Source of the DNA: Pseudocolwellia sp. AS88
Lineage (GTDB): Bacteria > Pseudomonadota > Gammaproteobacteria > Enterobacterales > Alteromonadaceae
Assembly (NCBI RefSeq): GCF_030551755.1
Contig: NZ_JAUPEC010000003.1
Coordinates: 124,001 to 188,000 of the forward strand
Direction of reading: 5' to 3'
Length of the DNA: 64,000 bases
Part shown: positions 57,701-64,000 of the stretch, piece by piece
Layout: every line of letters starts with the position of its first letter
Numbering within the stretch: the stretch's first letter is position 1
Program-made: the position numbers and the translations under genes
The notes under the pieces: generated by a model
Told to the model about the DNA's origin: nothing
Databases searched by the model: none
Seen by the model: the letters and a program-made list of their open reading frames with translations, nothing else

Positions 57701-57920
57701 GACCATTAATCTCTTGCTCTAATGGCGTGGCAACGGTTTGTGCTATAACAGTAGGGTTAGCACCAGGGTAGTTTGCTGTTACAACAACAGTTGGAGGTAC
57801 TACTTCAGGGTATTCACTTACCGGTAACTGGAATAATGAAATGCCACCGCCAATTAAAATAATAAGAGACAGCATTGCCGCAAAAATAGGGCGCTCTATA
57901 AAGAAATGTGAAAACTTCAT
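54765..57920 (-). CDS. RND multidrug efflux pump, HAE1 family (AcrB/MexF-like)
   Basis: 1,051 residues, the usual inner-membrane RND size. It begins MKFSHFFIERPIFAAMLSL and has twelve membrane segments in two halves with two large periplasmic loops. The proton-relay Asp pair is in GIVVDDAIVVVENVERN, and ALVLGAVFIPTAFISGLSGQFYKQFALTI is the conserved segment after it. It exports hydrophobic or amphiphilic compounds using the proton gradient. It sits between adaptor (9 bases upstream) and outer membrane factor. The substrate range cannot be read from the sequence; the LysR neighbour suggests MexEF-like control. Confidence 0.96.
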   Translation of the reverse strand: MKFSHFFIERPIFAAMLSLIILIGGGISLFQLPVSEYPEVVPPTVVVTANYPGANPTVIAQTVATPLEQEINGLENMLYMASQATGDGRLSLTVTFALGTDLDRAQTQVQNSVNSALPRLPEEVQRLGVVAEKSSPDLTMVVHLFSPENTHDTAYLANYADLYVKDQITRLSGVGDFRLFGGSQYAMRVWLNPDALSARALTATDVLTSLRQQNQQVAAGSLGAQPSANDNQFQILLNVKGRLTSIEEFEDVIIKIGDQGQITRLKDVARVELGQSSYSLRALLDGQPALAMPVFQRPGANAIELSGQVRETMERLSKNFPAGIEYDIVYDPTVFVRGSIDAVITTLLEAVVLVVIVVILFLQTWRASIIPLIAVPISLVGTFAVMQWLGVSINTLSLFGLVLAIGIVVDDAIVVVENVERNIEKGLNPLEATRVAMTEVTGPIIAIALVLGAVFIPTAFISGLSGQFYKQFALTITISTFISAFNSLTLSPALAAILLKSHDSKPDRLTRILNKLFGKWLFEPFNRAFDRGAKGYEKIVKKLLRMGLIVGIVYVALLGGTVTLFNQVPSGFIPVQDKQLVIAVAQLPDAASLDRTEAVVRKMEEIAHKIPGVSHTVAFPGLSINGFANLPNSAVMFTPLKDFSERKGPGESADAIAAKLNKEFMAIDEAFVAVFPPPPVRGLGSTGGFKLQLEDQENKGFEVLFNNLQKVIKKANADPALTRMFSSFRIQVPQMDIDIDREQALIQGIPLDEVFDALQVYLGSAYVNDFNLFGRTYQVNAQADTEFRQDPAQILTLKVRNNQGIMVPLGSVLTVTPTIGPDRVMHYNGYPSAELNGSAAPGYSSGQAQTAIERILAENLEQGISYEWTDVTYQQILAGNTMVYVFPLVVLLVFMVLAAQYESLRLPLAIILIVPMTIFSALLGVWLVGSDNNIFTQIALIVLVALASKNAILMVEFAKDQQDNGLSNVDAIIEACRMRLRPILMTSIAFTAGVVPLVLATGAGSEMRHAMGNAVFSGMIGVTIFGLLFTPVFYVLLSKSKKAKAELTDNV

Positions 57921-57929
57921 TCTTAAACC

Positions 57930-59099
57930 TTAGTGCTTAGCGATTAAGTTAGTGGTATCAATCGAACCTAATGTAAAGGCAATGCCATCACTATCAATCG
58001 TTACGTTATTTGGTGTGATTGTCATACCTGGACCTACACGTGCAGGACCATTTACAGCAATAATGTCACCTTCAACTAAACCTGAAGTGATCGCACGTAA
58101 CTTACCGTAACGCTCACCTACTTCAACAAGACGATACTGTAAAACGTTATCGGCATTAACCACTAATATGAAGCTATTTTCTAAATCAGTACCAATGGCC
58201 CTAGCAGGAACAATAATTTGTTCAGTAATGGCATTAGCCGCTACTTTAATACGAGCAAAAGAACCTGTACGTAATTGATGATTTTCATCTTCGAAAACAG
58301 CACGAACGCGCAAAGTACCGGTAGAAGGGTTAATACGGTTATCGATAAAATCGATATAACCACTGTGAGCAAATTCTTTTTGCCCTACTTTTTGCATTAC
58401 AACATGTTGCTTGCTTTGTGCAGTAACGTCACTGAATGATTGGTTCCATGTGCGCTCATCAATATCGAAGTAAGCGTACATTTTTTTATTTGAAACAATA
58501 GAAGTAAGAATGCTTTGACCCGCAATAACATTGTTACCTTTAGTAATGTTAGCGCGAGAGATAACACCATTGATCGGTGAACGGATAGAAGCAAATTCTA
58601 CATCAAGCTCAGCTGCTACAATTTGAGCTTCTAAGGCAGCAACTTGTGCAGCACGTTGACGTAACGTTGATTTACGAGATTCAACTTCTTCCGTTGAAAT
58701 TGCATTACGTTCTGCTAATTTTACTGCACGTTTAGATTCACTGTTAGCTTGCTCGTAAGCCGCTTTAGCACTAACAAGTTGAGCATTTAAACTTGAAACA
58801 ATCGCTTCAAAAGGGCGTCTATCAAGTTGAAATAACAAATCACCTTCAGCAACTTTTTCGCCTTCTTTAAATGCTATTTCATTAATAACACCAGAAATTC
58901 TTGGCATTAAAGCCACTTCTTCAGGAGATTCAAGACGTGTTGTATAGGTATGCCATCTTTGTACTGGTTTTACTAAAACCTCAGCGACATCAATTGGCTG
59001 ATGAAATTGTGGCGCTGCTTCTTGCGATGCTGTTTCTTCACAACCTGAAAGAACAATCGTTAACGTTAACAGGGCAGAAATGAATAGATATTTGAACAT
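57930..59099 (-). CDS. RND efflux periplasmic adaptor (membrane fusion protein)
   Basis: 389 residues. Lipoprotein signal with the lipobox LSGC (Cys20), a lipoyl-like half-motif and coiled-coil hairpin at ~90-170 (LNAQLVSAKAAYEQANSESKRAVKLAERNAISTEEVESR), and C-terminal beta-barrel (FARIKVAANAITEQIIVPARAIG). It bridges the pump and the outer membrane factor. It is the first gene of the operon, with AGGAG about 8 bases before the start, and transcription begins within the divergent region shared with the LysR gene. Confidence 0.94.
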   Translation of the reverse strand: MFKYLFISALLTLTIVLSGCEETASQEAAPQFHQPIDVAEVLVKPVQRWHTYTTRLESPEEVALMPRISGVINEIAFKEGEKVAEGDLLFQLDRRPFEAIVSSLNAQLVSAKAAYEQANSESKRAVKLAERNAISTEEVESRKSTLRQRAAQVAALEAQIVAAELDVEFASIRSPINGVISRANITKGNNVIAGQSILTSIVSNKKMYAYFDIDERTWNQSFSDVTAQSKQHVVMQKVGQKEFAHSGYIDFIDNRINPSTGTLRVRAVFEDENHQLRTGSFARIKVAANAITEQIIVPARAIGTDLENSFILVVNADNVLQYRLVEVGERYGKLRAITSGLVEGDIIAVNGPARVGPGMTITPNNVTIDSDGIAFTLGSIDTTNLIAKH

Positions 59100-59172
59100 T
59101 ATAAAACTCCTAGGATAATGACACGATCATACGGACTTTATGTGTAGAGAAAAAGTATGGATTTTTACATTC

Positions 59173-59195
59173 ATTGGTGCCAATATTGCACCAAT
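59173..59195. promoter_or_regulatory. LysR-type operator between efflux operon and regulator
   Basis: ATTGGTGC-CAATATT-GCACCAAT: perfect 8-base arms with 7 bases between, a textbook T-N11-A LysR recognition site. It lies 22 bases before the LysR start used here and 73 bases before the adaptor start, so it can serve both divergent promoters. Confidence 0.75.
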
Positions 59196-59217
59196 AGAAG
59201 TGGTGAATGAGATAAAT

Positions 59218-60162
59218 ATGGACACAAGTAGCCGATTACTCTTACTGTTAGACGTTGTAGCAAGGGGATCTTTTGCTAAAGCAGCAAGTTACAGAAATAT
59301 TGACCGTTCAGTAATATCGAAACAGATAAGTCGTTTAGAAGATGATTTGGGTGTTCGATTGTTAAATAGAACCACTCGCTCGTTTTCGTTAACGGCTGCT
59401 GGCGCAGAAATGGTGAAAAAAGCCGAAGAGTTAAGAACACTACTTGGCGATACTATTCAGCTCGCTGAAAACTATCACCAAGAACCTCGCGGTATGCTAA
59501 AGGTTACCACGTCTATAAATATTGGTAGGCGTTATATTCAGCCGATTATTAACGATTTCCAAAAACGCTTTCCGCAAGTAGAAGTTGAACTGTATTTAGA
59601 TGATCAATTAGTGGATATTGTTTCTGGCGGTTTTGATTTAGCTTTTAGAGTAGGTGAAGTAAAAGATTCTTCTCTGATAGCACGAAAAATAGCGCGCAAT
59701 AGGTTAGCTTTACTTGCTTCGCCTGAATTTCTTGAAACCTACGGTATACCAAAGTCGATGGAGGAACTGATCAACTATCCTGCTGCAAGTTATGCAAGTC
59801 AGCACATGAAAATTGATAGCGTTCATTACTTCAACGATAAAAATGAAACATGCGAACAAAAGATAAAAAGCATTTTTAGATGTAATGATGGTGAAGCCTT
59901 ATTAATTAAAGCGTTATCAGGCACCGCATTTGTTTTGGCACCGGCATTACTCTTACAAGATGAAGTAAAAGAGGGTTTGCTAGTGCCTTTTCTTACTGAC
60001 GTAAAGCTTAAAAACTACAATGATTTATATGCTTTATATCCGCATCGAGATTTACCTGTGAGAACGCGTTTGTTTTTTGATGCAGTAAAAGACCATCTAG
60101 GTAAAGAAACCCCTATTTGGGAAAGCACAATCCCCAATTTTGATAATTTATATCAAGGCTAA
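59218..60162 (+). CDS. LysR-family transcriptional regulator of the efflux operon
   Basis: 314 residues. The N-terminal winged helix-turn-helix (SFAKAASYRNIDRSVISKQISRLEDDLGVRLLNRTTRSFSLT, about residues 18-59) is followed by a periplasmic-binding-protein-like effector domain of the CrgA/YhjC subgroup (TTSINIGRRYIQPIINDFQKRFPQVEVEL...FDLAFRVGEV). I start it at the ATG at 59218 because the family begins just before LLLLLDVVARGSF; an in-frame ATG at 59140 would put the operator palindrome inside the coding region. It is divergent from the RND operon and likely controls it, as MexT does in Pseudomonas. Confidence 0.93.
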   Translation: MDTSSRLLLLLDVVARGSFAKAASYRNIDRSVISKQISRLEDDLGVRLLNRTTRSFSLTAAGAEMVKKAEELRTLLGDTIQLAENYHQEPRGMLKVTTSINIGRRYIQPIINDFQKRFPQVEVELYLDDQLVDIVSGGFDLAFRVGEVKDSSLIARKIARNRLALLASPEFLETYGIPKSMEELINYPAASYASQHMKIDSVHYFNDKNETCEQKIKSIFRCNDGEALLIKALSGTAFVLAPALLLQDEVKEGLLVPFLTDVKLKNYNDLYALYPHRDLPVRTRLFFDAVKDHLGKETPIWESTIPNFDNLYQG

Positions 60163-60271
60163 TCTATAAAGGTCAAAAATTCTAAAGCAACCCGATCGAT
60201 CAATTGTCACCACACAAGTATCCGAGATGTGTTTTAATCCATCTTAAATCAACCTAAAGGATTACGAATAA

Positions 60272-61192
60272 ATGCCTGTTTTTATTAATGCTGACGATGT
60301 TAAAAATAACTTATCTTGGTCAGAACTTTGTGAGGCTTTTCATGAAGGGCATCAAGCGCCTCAAGCTGATATCGACGATATATTATTTAAACAGGGCGAC
60401 AATGCCGTACTTAACCGAGCGGCGTGGATCAAAGGTAAAGGTATAGGTGTAAAAACAGCCACGGTATTTCCAAATAACGCCAATCGCACACCCGCTTTAC
60501 TCAACGTACAAGCTGTATTTACCTTGTTTGATGATGAAAACGGTCAGCCGTTAGCCTTTATAGACGGCAACTTAGTTACCAAGTGGAAAACAGCAGGGGA
60601 CTCAGTTTTTGCCGCTAAACTACTCGCAAGACCTGATAGCAAAGTATTAACCATCATAGGTGCAGGCGCTGTTGCGTCATCAATGATAGACGCTTACCGC
60701 GCAGTATTTCCTCAGCTAGAAAAAGTGCAAATATGGAATCGTACCTTTGCAAAAGCACAAACATTAGCGACTGAGAAAAACGCTATTGCCATTGAAAGCT
60801 TACCTGAAGCGCTAAGTAACGCTGATATTGCTTCTTCTTCAACCATGTCGACAGCGTCATTTATTAAAGGTGAATGGATAAAGGCAGGAACTCATGTTGA
60901 TCTAATTGGCGCTTATCGCCCAGATATGCGCGAAGCCGATGACGCTTTAATTGCTAAATCACACATATTCGTCGATTCACGTTCAACGGCTATTCATGAT
61001 ATTGGCGAACTTGCTATGCCTATAGAAAATGGCGTTATTAAAGAAGAAGATGTGATTGCTGACTTTTACCAACTTTGTAATAACCAACAAGGCCGTAAAT
61101 CAGAAACAGAAATCACACTATTTAAAAATGGTGGCGGTGCTCATCTAGATTTAATGACTGCGCTTTATATAATGCATAAAGCCGAGAAGTAA
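60272..61192 (+). CDS. Ornithine cyclodeaminase / mu-crystallin family protein
   Basis: 306 residues. NAD(P)-binding Rossmann motif IIGAGAVASSMIDAYRAVFP, substrate-site stretches AAWIKGKGIGVKTATVFPNN and VTKWKTAGDSVFAAKLLARPDSK, and HVDLIGAYRPDMREADDALIAKSHIFVDS. Family members are ornithine cyclodeaminases, alanine dehydrogenases or reductases of cyclic imino acids (pyrroline-2-carboxylate); I cannot distinguish these. It lies 109 bases after the LysR gene on the same strand, so it may be a second target or an independent gene. A possible link to the efflux system is only by position. Confidence 0.88.
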   Translation: MPVFINADDVKNNLSWSELCEAFHEGHQAPQADIDDILFKQGDNAVLNRAAWIKGKGIGVKTATVFPNNANRTPALLNVQAVFTLFDDENGQPLAFIDGNLVTKWKTAGDSVFAAKLLARPDSKVLTIIGAGAVASSMIDAYRAVFPQLEKVQIWNRTFAKAQTLATEKNAIAIESLPEALSNADIASSSTMSTASFIKGEWIKAGTHVDLIGAYRPDMREADDALIAKSHIFVDSRSTAIHDIGELAMPIENGVIKEEDVIADFYQLCNNQQGRKSETEITLFKNGGGAHLDLMTALYIMHKAEK

Positions 61193-61218
61193 AGAGTGGA
61201 TGAGACTTAGCTATTGAT

Positions 61219-61461
61219 TTAGTTAAGCCAAGCTATTGAGACAATAAAAAGCGCATAAAACAAAATGCCCACTATATATTGCACAAGATAACCCTTATTC
61301 GATTGCTTTTTAGATTCTTTGAACTCGCTATAGCTCAAGGTTTGATTTTTTGATGTGCTAAAATAAGCAAAACTTAAAATGGTAGCGCCTGTTTTATAAA
61401 GTAAAAAATCAAAAGCGAATGCGACGAAAAGGCTTGGGACAAATTCTAATAATATGCTCAT
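61219..61461 (-). CDS. Small two-helix membrane protein of unknown function
   Basis: 80 residues. Hydrophobic helices at about 1-32 (MSILLEFVPSLFVAFAFDFL) and 58-78 (YLVQYIVGILFYALFIVSIA), with a polar Lys/Ser loop between. The N- and C-terminal segments suggest a hairpin in the inner membrane. It ends 26 bases from the convergent ornithine-cyclodeaminase-family gene. No function is suggested by motif. Similar small proteins are often unannotated; the reading frame is supported by strand position and codon character only. Confidence 0.6.
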   Translation of the reverse strand: MSILLEFVPSLFVAFAFDFLLYKTGATILSFAYFSTSKNQTLSYSEFKESKKQSNKGYLVQYIVGILFYALFIVSIAWLN

Positions 61462-61512
61462 TCGACTTTCCTATTTGCGTGGTTTTTCATTTAAATTGAA
61501 AAGCGACTTTTA

Positions 61513-61968
61513 TTACAACGCCTTAGTCATAAACATACTATAGGGATCTAAACTGTAATGTGCAAAAGGCTTACATTCTTGAAAGCCAAATTGGCGATAC
61601 AAAGTTTGTGCAGGTAAAAAAGAATCGGCGGTACCTGTTTCTAAACTTAACGTTTTATATGACCGATGTTGAGCTTGTTTAATAATGTGTTCTAACAGCT
61701 GGTGTGCAATGCCTTGGCGTAAGTAATTTGCTGATGTGCGCATAGACTTAATTTCACCATGCTCACCATCAAGTTCTTTTAAAGCACCAACACCAGCAAG
61801 CTCTTCATTGTCCCACAAACTAAAAAAAGTTATATCTGAAGCCTCTAAACCCGTTAAATCTAATGCATGCACACTTTCAACAGGAGAATGTTTTAACATA
61901 TCCTCATGATGCGCTTGCAGTAAAGCAATCACTTGAGTTGTTCTTAATTCACCAACACGTATATCCAT
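61513..61968 (-). CDS. GNAT-family N-acetyltransferase
   Basis: 151 residues covering one GNAT fold. The motif A segment GEIKSMRTSANYLRQGIAHQLLEHIIKQAQ (about 83-112) carries the acetyl-CoA pyrophosphate loop RQGIAHQLL, and ETGTADSFLPAQTLYRQFGF is motif B. It resembles the small PhnO/YafP-type acetyltransferases whose substrate is unpredictable. It has a start ATG at 61968 and lies 51 bases upstream of the small membrane protein on the same strand. Confidence 0.88.
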   Translation of the reverse strand: MDIRVGELRTTQVIALLQAHHEDMLKHSPVESVHALDLTGLEASDITFFSLWDNEELAGVGALKELDGEHGEIKSMRTSANYLRQGIAHQLLEHIIKQAQHRSYKTLSLETGTADSFLPAQTLYRQFGFQECKPFAHYSLDPYSMFMTKAL

Positions 61969-62045
61969 ATTTGTACCTAAGTTTTTTGAGAGGAGTGTTC
62001 ATCGTTCTGTTTAATGAGTTTACAATTAAGGAATGGGAAGCATAG

Positions 62046-62516
62046 TTATTTATTTTCTTTAATCAATTCTATTAATTTGGGCTTTTGCTTTTTTGCTTCA
62101 GGCCAAAAGCCCAAAAGAATGAGGGTAATGCCAAAAAACAACATTCCAAATGGAATTAAATAAGGCAAAGAAAAATTATCTAGATTTGATAAAACCAATA
62201 AACATCCCAAACCAACACAAAAAAACCAAATAGACATAAAGCATAAAACTAATGCGTGCGGCCTCATTGTAATATTAACGCTTGAACCTTTATCCGTTAA
62301 GGTTATTTCACCTTGAATAATAGGAAGAAAAGAGTTTTGATATGAGATGTTTTTTTGTATTGTAAATCGGTTATCGGTTATTGAACCTTTGTATTCATTT
62401 CCTGCTTCAAAAAGCCCAAAATTCTTAGAACCTATATTTTTACTGATATTAGTAACTATTATTTCGGGTGGATTAGTTGTATCAATTGTAAAACTATCAT
62501 ATGGAATTACTTTCAT
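62046..62516 (-). CDS. Two-helix membrane protein of unknown function
   Basis: 156 residues. The first ~85 residues are polar and beta-like (PEIIVTNISKNIGSKNFGLFEAGNEYKGSITDNRF, FTIQKNISYQNSFLPIIQGEITL). Hydrophobic segments follow at about 90-108 (VLCFMSIWFFCVGLGCLLVL) and 118-137 (YLIPFGMLFFGITLILLGF), and a basic C-terminal tail. It may be an inner-membrane protein with an N-terminal cytoplasmic domain. I do not recognise it. It is a stand-alone gene near the left end of a long gene-poor stretch. Confidence 0.65.
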   Translation of the reverse strand: MKVIPYDSFTIDTTNPPEIIVTNISKNIGSKNFGLFEAGNEYKGSITDNRFTIQKNISYQNSFLPIIQGEITLTDKGSSVNITMRPHALVLCFMSIWFFCVGLGCLLVLSNLDNFSLPYLIPFGMLFFGITLILLGFWPEAKKQKPKLIELIKENK

Positions 62517-63273
62517 ACGTCCCTAGGAAATTATCGCTCTATTAAGAGTCTTAATACACTCATAGACAATAATCCAGTTCTAAATATTTATCAATAACTT
62601 AAAACCAATGAACTTTGTCTATTCTTCACTTTTATAATTATTTTTCACTTCCCTCCTTCTTTAAAGCTAAAACCATGACCAATGATACTTATGTAGGTAA
62701 TAACTATAAAAGGTTTTTTAAGGTTTACTAAAGCAGTTTAGTCATTAGTCTTTTCTTAGCATTATCTTATATAAATAACATTTCGCTACACTAAAAATCA
62801 TCATTCGATACTGAATATTAGAACCTAAAGAGCCTTTTTTTGTCTTTTGTTTTGGAATAATCCAACCGAAGAAACATAAATTACAGACATATTTATACAC
62901 ATTTAAACTTTCTAATTTTAAGACCTATTCTTCTATTCTTATTAATGCTAGATGATTTTTATCTTGCTGAAAGTATTGTAAAAAACAGGATTTGTTAATG
63001 TGTTGTTTATCTTGCTTTTACATCATGTATCTCTTCTTTTAAACAATCCTTAATAATTTTAAGTCACATAATGTGTGCTTTTTATACTCAAAAAATTGTT
63101 GACTAAAATAAAAGTAGGTGGGAGTATGCCCTTGGCTTGGGCTTATGCTCACTTGTATTTTTGAGGTGATATTAAGTTATTGCTCTTTCGGCGAAGGGCA
63201 TAGTTTGACAAATAAAAGCATTACACAAATTGTCATTTCTTAGCTCTAAAACATAAAAATATTGGGGAAAATC
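62517..63273. other. Gene-poor region upstream of the outer membrane protein
   Basis: 757 AT-rich bases without a plausible gene, tRNA or tandem repeat. Its right third holds a possible -35 box TTGACT at 63099-63104, a GC-rich hairpin at 63122-63150, and a second small hairpin GCTCTTTC/GAAGGGC around 63182-63200, before the GGGGA ribosome-binding site of the barrel gene. The left part has no recognisable signal. Confidence 0.6.
63122..63150 (+). promoter_or_regulatory. Hairpin in the leader of the outer membrane gene
   Basis: GAGTAT-GCCC (63122-63131) pairs with GGGC-TT-ATGCTC (63139-63150) with a TT bulge and one G-U pair, 7-base loop, followed by ACTTGTATTTTT. It looks like a weak terminator or attenuator about 120 bases before the start codon. 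It overlaps where a -10 box would sit relative to TTGACT, so the real promoter may be elsewhere. Confidence 0.35.
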
Positions 63274-64000
63274 ATGTTTAAAAACTTCAGATCAAAAGAA
63301 ACTGTTCAAAAAACATCATCTAAATTTGGCAAAATAGGCTTAATTGCAGCTGCAGTTATGGCTGTTTCAGCACCAAGCACACAAGCGGCAGAATTTCTTG
63401 ACGGTCTTGCCGAGGTGAACTTCTTAGCACTGCAAAACTATCAATCTATTCAAGCAAAAGAAGGCGCATTTCGTCCTGTAGACGAAGAACAGTCTTCTGG
63501 CTTTGGTCGTTTAAGAGTAAATTTACAATTTAAGTTTCATATCACAGAATTTATTACAGCCGATGTAGATATTGCTGAAGAGCCAAATGACTTTGGTAAT
63601 AACGGCGATAGAGATTTTTCATTCCACCAAGATTTTGCAGGTATCGAATTTGAGTTTCTTGGGATGACAGGTCAAGCGAGTGAAGATTCAGACTTAACAT
63701 TACGTGTAGGTAACATCGGAGCAGCTCCTTTTCAATTTAAAGGCTTTCAAGATGGAGCTGATAACCAAGGCAATGCGCTAATTGGTAACGGCATGACTGA
63801 TTATGCAACAGCCGAAAATGGTGCACAATTAAGTTACAGCAAGTCTTATGAAAGTGGTCTTATCCGTGGTTATAACGTTGCGGGTCATATGACAACATCA
63901 AGCTTTGGTGAAGCGTTCCAAGAAGATCGCGGTTTCAACTACCGAATTCAGGGTACTCTTGAGTTTGAAGGTGGTTTTAAAGCCGGCTTAAACTTTTTCC
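63274..64000 (+). CDS. Outer membrane beta-barrel (porin-like) protein, 3' truncated by window end
   Basis: At least 242 residues; the stop lies beyond the window. An N-terminal signal peptide ends after SAPSTQA (cleavage before AEFLDG; about residue 39), preceded by a basic, Lys/Ser-rich start. The mature part has alternating aromatic/hydrophobic strands (AEVNFLALQNYQSIQAKE, GFGRLRVNLQFKFHITEFITADVDIAEEP, GIEFEFLGMTGQA) and glycine/aspartate turns, typical of a beta-barrel. It is probably a porin-like or OprD/DcaP-like channel, but I cannot name a family. GGGGA sits five bases before the ATG. Confidence 0.7.
   Translation, partial: MFKNFRSKETVQKTSSKFGKIGLIAAAVMAVSAPSTQAAEFLDGLAEVNFLALQNYQSIQAKEGAFRPVDEEQSSGFGRLRVNLQFKFHITEFITADVDIAEEPNDFGNNGDRDFSFHQDFAGIEFEFLGMTGQASEDSDLTLRVGNIGAAPFQFKGFQDGADNQGNALIGNGMTDYATAENGAQLSYSKSYESGLIRGYNVAGHMTTSSFGEAFQEDRGFNYRIQGTLEFEGGFKAGLNFF

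Noticed and set aside
59140-59217. Upstream in-frame extension of the LysR gene
   Set aside because: It would put the operator palindrome inside the gene and add residues absent from the family's start.
63162-63240. Second inverted repeat TGACAA/TTGTCA as an operator
   Set aside because: Arms are only 6 bases with a 20-base gap, which is expected by chance in AT-rich DNA.

Overview
The window is AT-rich (I judge well under 45% G+C; not computed) chromosomal DNA from a marine gammaproteobacterium. The core gene content and order point to Alteromonadales, most likely a Colwelliaceae member (Colwellia or Thalassotalea type): coaBC divergent from radC, rpmB-rpmG, mutM-coaD, kdkA/heptosyltransferase/waaA, kbl-tdh, glpE-glpG, ubiC-ubiA and plsB. 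A small palindromic intergenic repeat containing CCAAGTTGATTAATTAA occurs more than once and fits that assignment. The genus is an inference; no rRNA or tRNA gene is present to test it.

Layout. 1-4.1 kb: the 5' part of coaBC, radC, a PilZ protein, a chromosomal ParA plus ribbon-helix-helix cassette behind a small palindrome, and the ribosomal protein pair rpmB-rpmG with a structured leader. 4.2-5.6 kb: an inner-membrane-anchored unknown and an ATP-grasp ligase. 5.7-17.5 kb: the most unusual metabolic locus, five leftward genes encoding transglutaminase-like, DUF2126 amidoligase, circularly permuted ATP-grasp and alpha-E proteins. It faces a rightward SHOCT protein and a zinc-ribbon metallopeptidase. 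This resembles the accessory genes of Anbu proteasome operons but no Anbu gene is present. 17.7-32.8 kb: housekeeping genes for DNA repair, CoA, LPS core/Kdo transfer, threonine catabolism, rhomboid/rhodanese, ubiquinone and phospholipid synthesis, mostly separated by clear hairpin terminators.

32.9-47.3 kb: signalling and cell-surface genes. These are a CheX-receiver fusion, a 2,799-residue MshQ-like secreted protein with ten ~165-residue repeats arranged as alternating A/B types, an M23 peptidase, an FG-GAP protein followed by phospholipase A1, and a PEP-CTERM matrixin protease. 47.5-52.1 kb: a complete nitric-oxide/c-di-GMP operon (receiver-GGDEF-EAL, receiver-degenerate HD-GYP, H-NOX, histidine kinase) like the HnoB/HnoD/HnoX/HnoK network of Shewanella. 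52.3-61.2 kb: an RND efflux operon (adaptor, pump, outer membrane factor) that ends with a quinone-oxidoreductase-like gene. It is divergent from a LysR regulator with a near-ideal LysR palindrome between them, recalling MexS/MexT/MexEF-OprN; an ornithine-cyclodeaminase-family gene follows the regulator. 61.2-64 kb: small membrane proteins, a GNAT acetyltransferase, a 757-base gene-poor stretch with a hairpin leader, and the start of an outer-membrane barrel protein that runs off the window.

The best candidates for a poorly described system are the amidoligase/transglutaminase/alpha-E locus without Anbu and the A/B-repeat MshQ-like giant protein. The NO network and the efflux locus are well-precedented but carry notable local variations.
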